A DNA stretch of 14,552 nucleotides from Desulfobacterales bacterium (GTDB lineage Bacteria; Desulfobacterota; Desulfobacteria; Desulfobacterales; BuS5), in NCBI GenBank assembly GCA_016735355.1, contig JAERRQ010000158.1, forward strand, positions 1-14,552, written 5' to 3'. This document shows, one piece after another, positions 11,911 to 14,552 of this stretch. Position numbers and translations under genes: made by a program. A model generated the notes under the pieces. It had not been told where the DNA came from. It made no database searches and saw nothing but the letters and a program-made list of their open reading frames with translations. Every line of letters begins with the position of its first letter. Positions within the stretch are counted from its first letter, which is position 1.

Positions 11911-13899
11911 TTACGTAAAACTTATTCCAAGCAAGCGACAGAAGTGGCTGACCAGGCTTCCGATCAAAACCGCATAAACCATTACGGTTACCATCATCAC
12001 CACCGCCGCTTTGCCACCCCGTTCTTTAAAGAGTACGATAGTAGCATTCATGCAGGGGGAAAGAAAGGTCATCACAAGCAAATTGACCACCAGCTGTAGA
12101 TTATCATAAACGGCGCTTAAATGTTCGATTTCGGTGGCGCCGCTTTCACGTCGAATAATGGTTTTGATAAACACTTGAACACTTTTTTCCGGCAGCCCCA
12201 TAAAGCCGCTTATAACCGGGTTTGATACTCGTTCCAGAACAGCAAGCCCACCCATTCTATCAAACAGAAAAACTACAAAAGAAGCTACAATAAAGACAGG
12301 AACTGCTTCTTTCATAAAAAAATAGGTTTTCAGGGCAGCCATTTTCAGCACCTGGGCCATTTTAGGCCAGCGCATTGCCGGTATCTCCATAAGGAGAGGC
12401 GTACGCCGGCCCGGCAATATCTTATTGGCCAAAAAGCCTGCCATCAGAATCTGGATAAAAATTATACCAAAAACAGTGATAGACGCCGAAATCGGCATTT
12501 TTTCCAGCACAATAAACATCACGGCCAGCAGCGGGGCGCAGGGCATACCCAGCAGCAGGAGAAAGGTGGCGATATTTTTTTCTTTTTCCGTATCCAGCAT
12601 TCGGGTGGTTAAAATTGCCATGGTAACACAGGAAAATCCCATAATCAAAGGGATAACGCCTTTTCCGTTAAGCCCCATCTTCTGCAGCAGCTTGTCCAGC
12701 AAAATTGAAATACGCGGCAGATAACCGGAATCTTCAAGGATTCCAAAGGCGATATAAAAACAGAACAGCACCGGCAATACTAAACCGAGGGCCAAAAAAA
12801 TACCGGTGGGCAAAATGCCGAAATCCGGGTCCACCAGCATATCCCGGATAAAAGCGCTTGGAATCGGCGTAACCATTTTGGTTGTCCAGGGTATCAAAAG
12901 CCCTTCAAAAAGAGTGCCGTTAATGGTATCTACCATGAAGGTCGCCCCAAATGTCCCTACAAACAGATACATTAAGTATAACATAATTATGGCTATCGGT
13001 ATGCCGGTCGAGGGGCGGATGCACCAGTCACCCACTCTTTCAAAAAAAGGATGTGCATTAGGCGGATTTATTTTCTGGATTTGTTTTACGATCTGTTCAG
13101 CTCTGGAATTATACAGGTTGGCAAAAAAGATGTCCAAACAAAAAGTCTCTTCGCGGCGGTACTCTTCGGCCAGATTTTTTACCTGTTCCAGCATACCCGG
13201 GCCGTACCTGTTGGATAAAAATTTTTCAACTGCAGGATCTTCGGTCAGGAGCAAAATACCAATTATTCGTGGAGAAATCTCAACCATTCCTAACAACTTG
13301 GTAAGGATTTTTAAAAACTCCTCTATCCTGTCCGGATAAGTAACCAGGCGCTTGGGGACTCGCATTTTTTTTAGCCGGGAGAGTACTTTTTGAATTCCGA
13401 TTCCGTCCCGGGCAACTGTTGCACACACAGATATCCCCAGTGCCTCGGTCAGCAGGTCATAATCGATCTCGATTCCCCTTGAAGCCGATTCATCAATCAT
13501 ATTGACTACCAGCATCATCGGCAACCCGTATTCAGCATATTGCAAGGTCAGGGCAATGGAACGTTTCATGCTTTTGGCATCTGCAACCAGCACGATCCCT
13601 GTAATACGATTTTCAGAATATCCCGGCAAAAGAATATCCCGGCAAGCCCGTTCATCATCACTGCCGGAAAATATTGAATAAATTCCTGGTGTATCATAGG
13701 CGATTTGTTCAGTTCCCCTGATTTGACCTCTATGAACGGGAATCAGACTTTCTTCTATATTCAGGTTGGCAGTTTTCCTATCGCAAATTCGGGAAAATAA
13801 AGCGCTTTTTCCTACTTTCATACTGCCGATCAGGGCGATGCCGGGTGGGTTGTTTTTTATCCGGCATCGATTACTCAGGTCTGTTTCTGTAAGATTCAA
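11911..13899 (-). CDS. feoB: Ferrous iron transport protein B (divergent FeoB)
   Basis: A 662-residue inner-membrane Fe2+ importer with a cytoplasmic GTPase domain and about nine or ten membrane segments from residue 297 on. G motifs: G1 GSMKVGKS (25-32), G3 DTPG (69-72), G4 NMID (133-136), G5-like ATVARDG (160-166). The region where FeoB normally has PGVTVE or PGTT (G2) reads NIEESLIPVHRG and lacks a clear threonine. Gate segments are GFSCVTMA (421-428), GMPCAP (451-456) and SPCMNA (614-619), the CVTMA variety rather than the E. coli CNVPA. LEDSGYLPR (388-396) and the KERG end (625-628) are typical. Start is TTG 13899 with GAG five bases upstream; no earlier Met is available. No free feoA is seen, though the next gene ends in a FeoA domain. 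Confidence 0.9.
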   Translation of the reverse strand: MNLTETDLSNRCRIKNNPPGIALIGSMKVGKSALFSRICDRKTANLNIEESLIPVHRGQIRGTEQIAYDTPGIYSIFSGSDDERACRDILLPGYSENRITGIVLVADAKSMKRSIALTLQYAEYGLPMMLVVNMIDESASRGIEIDYDLLTEALGISVCATVARDGIGIQKVLSRLKKMRVPKRLVTYPDRIEEFLKILTKLLGMVEISPRIIGILLLTEDPAVEKFLSNRYGPGMLEQVKNLAEEYRREETFCLDIFFANLYNSRAEQIVKQIQKINPPNAHPFFERVGDWCIRPSTGIPIAIIMLYLMYLFVGTFGATFMVDTINGTLFEGLLIPWTTKMVTPIPSAFIRDMLVDPDFGILPTGIFLALGLVLPVLFCFYIAFGILEDSGYLPRISILLDKLLQKMGLNGKGVIPLIMGFSCVTMAILTTRMLDTEKEKNIATFLLLLGMPCAPLLAVMFIVLEKMPISASITVFGIIFIQILMAGFLANKILPGRRTPLLMEIPAMRWPKMAQVLKMAALKTYFFMKEAVPVFIVASFVVFLFDRMGGLAVLERVSNPVISGFMGLPEKSVQVFIKTIIRRESGATEIEHLSAVYDNLQLVVNLLVMTFLSPCMNATIVLFKERGGKAAVVMMVTVMVYAVLIGSLVSHFCRLLGISFT

Positions 13900-13954
13900 T
13901 TTCTCGCTTTTTTTCCTTTTATTTTGATGATCTGATAAATGGCTGTATAAAAAT

Positions 13955-13970
13955 TAATATAAGAATATTA
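13955..13970. promoter_or_regulatory. Candidate operator overlapping the feoB -10 box
   Basis: A perfect dyad TAATAT (13955-13960), four bases, ATATTA (13965-13970) overlaps the -10 box and reaches the likely start site, where a repressor would block transcription. It is a plausible site for the DtxR-type regulator encoded downstream. It does not match the classical DtxR box, and AT-rich dyads arise easily by chance. Confidence 0.35.
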
Positions 13971-13995
13971 TATCAGAATTCAATCAACAATACAA
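13967..13995 (-). promoter_or_regulatory. Sigma-70 promoter of the feoB-dtxR operon
   Basis: On the minus strand TTGTAT (13990-13995), 17-bp spacer and a perfect TATAAT (13967-13972), about 68 bp upstream of the feoB start. Confidence 0.55.
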
Positions 13996-14127
13996 TCATT
14001 TGACCGGAAAGTCTGTAACATCTCAATAAGTTCCTGGAAATCAGAGATAAGAGAGATGCCTATTGATAATAAAATATAAAATTCTGCACGATATGCGTAG
14101 ATTCTTTACTTCCAGTTCCCTTATTGC

Positions 14128-14154
14128 TTGACTTAATGAAAATACAAATATAAT
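14128..14154 (+). promoter_or_regulatory. Possible sigma-70 promoter for the putA-like gene
   Basis: TTGACT (14128-14133), a short 15-bp spacer and a perfect TATAAT (14149-14154). Initiation near 14161 would give a leader of about 215 nt that holds the structured segment at 14219-14345. The intergenic region 13900-14375 otherwise shows only the feoB promoter on the other strand. Confidence 0.4.
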
Positions 14155-14218
14155 TTTTTTATAGAAAAATTGCACTATTAGATGCTCCGGTGATTGCTAT
14201 GGATTTTCAGAGAATTAA

Positions 14219-14345
14219 TTCCACAAGAATAGAGGGGAAAACCTGGAGGAGGCGTACTGGGAGTAGGTCGACAGAAGGTTTTAACCGATACAGCAGTGAA
14301 ATTATTTATGTGGAAATCTATATACCGGGATCAAAGACTGATCCG
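14219..14345 (+). ncRNA. Candidate structured leader (possible degenerate cobalamin-type riboswitch)
   Basis: TTCCACA (14219-14225) pairs with TGTGGAA (14309-14315), enclosing AAAACCT (14238-14244) paired with AGGTTTT (14276-14282) and a GC-rich purine-heavy inner loop. Next comes GGATCA (14328-14333) paired with TGATCC (14339-14344), running straight into CCGCAACTGTGA (14343-14354). That last word resembles the conserved CCCGCNACTGT segment of adenosylcobalamin riboswitches, and GTGGAAATC before it resembles their GTGNAAATC. No 3' B12 box (consensus like CAGGAGACC) is seen in the 22 bases before the ATG. The fold was judged by eye. Confidence 0.3.
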
Positions 14346-14375
14346 CAACTGTGAAAAGTATAAGGCTTAACGAAA

Positions 14376-14552
14376 ATGGACAATCTGAAAAATATAATAG
14401 CGGAATCAACGGAACTGGCAGCAAAATGGCAGCAACGAGCTGATCAACTTTTAAGCTCGGAAGAAAAAACTTATCAAAAACGGTTTCAGCGGCTTCTTAA
14501 GCATTCAATGGACAAGGTTGTTTTGACCAAAATAATTGATCAGTGTTTTAGA
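14376..14552 (+). CDS. putA: Probable bifunctional proline dehydrogenase / P5C dehydrogenase, N-terminus
   Basis: The gene runs off the window; 59 residues are visible from ATG 14376. They read as an amphipathic helical start (ELAAKWQQRADQLLSSEEK), then RFQRLLKHSMDKVVLTKIIDQCFR. This resembles the N-terminal arm of anaerobe-type PutA/proline-utilisation enzymes, where a segment like DKV-x-LT-x-x-IDQ-x-FR precedes the FAD-binding proline dehydrogenase barrel. Such enzymes oxidise proline to glutamate in two steps. Only a weak TAAGG lies 10 bp before the ATG. The catalytic domains are outside the window, so the call depends on this arm alone. Confidence 0.6.
   Translation, partial: MDNLKNIIAESTELAAKWQQRADQLLSSEEKTYQKRFQRLLKHSMDKVVLTKIIDQCFR

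Overview
The window looks like chromosome of an anaerobic, Gram-negative deltaproteobacterium, most like the sulfate-reducing Desulfobacterales. This is inferred from gene content, not from a phylogeny. The pointers are a B12-dependent (class II) ribonucleotide reductase, a long RnfB fused to a GltD-like oxidoreductase, MobB for molybdopterin cofactor synthesis, a FeoB/DtxR-FeoA iron locus, a PEP-CTERM protein behind a sigma-54 promoter, and a trpS-scpA gene junction. There is no phage, transposase, CRISPR array or plasmid gene; genes are short housekeeping and metabolic units on both strands.

Layout. 1-746: 3' end of nrdJ (+), convergent at 3 bp with pcm (-). 1494-2492: two-helix K+ channel with an RCK domain (+), closed by a hairpin shared with the converging operon. 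5973-2553 (-): mtnP, apt and a 701-residue RnfB/GltD fusion, apparently one transcript. 6198-6285: tRNA-Leu(UAA). 6374-6886: mobB. 6903-7025: small element with terminal inverted repeats. 7120-8118: trpS, whose stop overlaps the start of a broken scpA; about 90 bp later the reading frame is the C-terminus of ScpB, so most of scpAB has been deleted. 8359-8433: tRNA-Val(CAC). 8984-8448 (-): exported or membrane-anchored heptad-repeat protein. 9865-9305 (-): PEP-CTERM protein with a sigma-54 promoter and an upstream palindrome. 13899-10369 (-): feoB, DtxR-FeoA regulator, DUF445 membrane protein. 14376-end (+): N-terminus of a probable proline dehydrogenase/P5C dehydrogenase behind a long, apparently structured leader.

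How genes fit together. MtnP releases adenine from methylthioadenosine and Apt converts it to AMP, so the two form a purine/methionine salvage pair. Why an RnfB-like electron carrier is co-transcribed with them is not obvious, and no other rnf gene is visible. The feoB-dtxR pair is a ferrous iron importer with its likely metal-sensing regulator.

The points most worth a second look are the scpA/scpB deletion scar with its in-frame triplicated 18-bp repeat, the orphan RnfB fusion with altered nucleotide-binding motifs, the FeoB with a degenerate G2 region, the structured leader before the putA-like gene, and a strong internal ribosome binding site in the K+ channel gene placed where an MthK-style soluble RCK subunit would begin.
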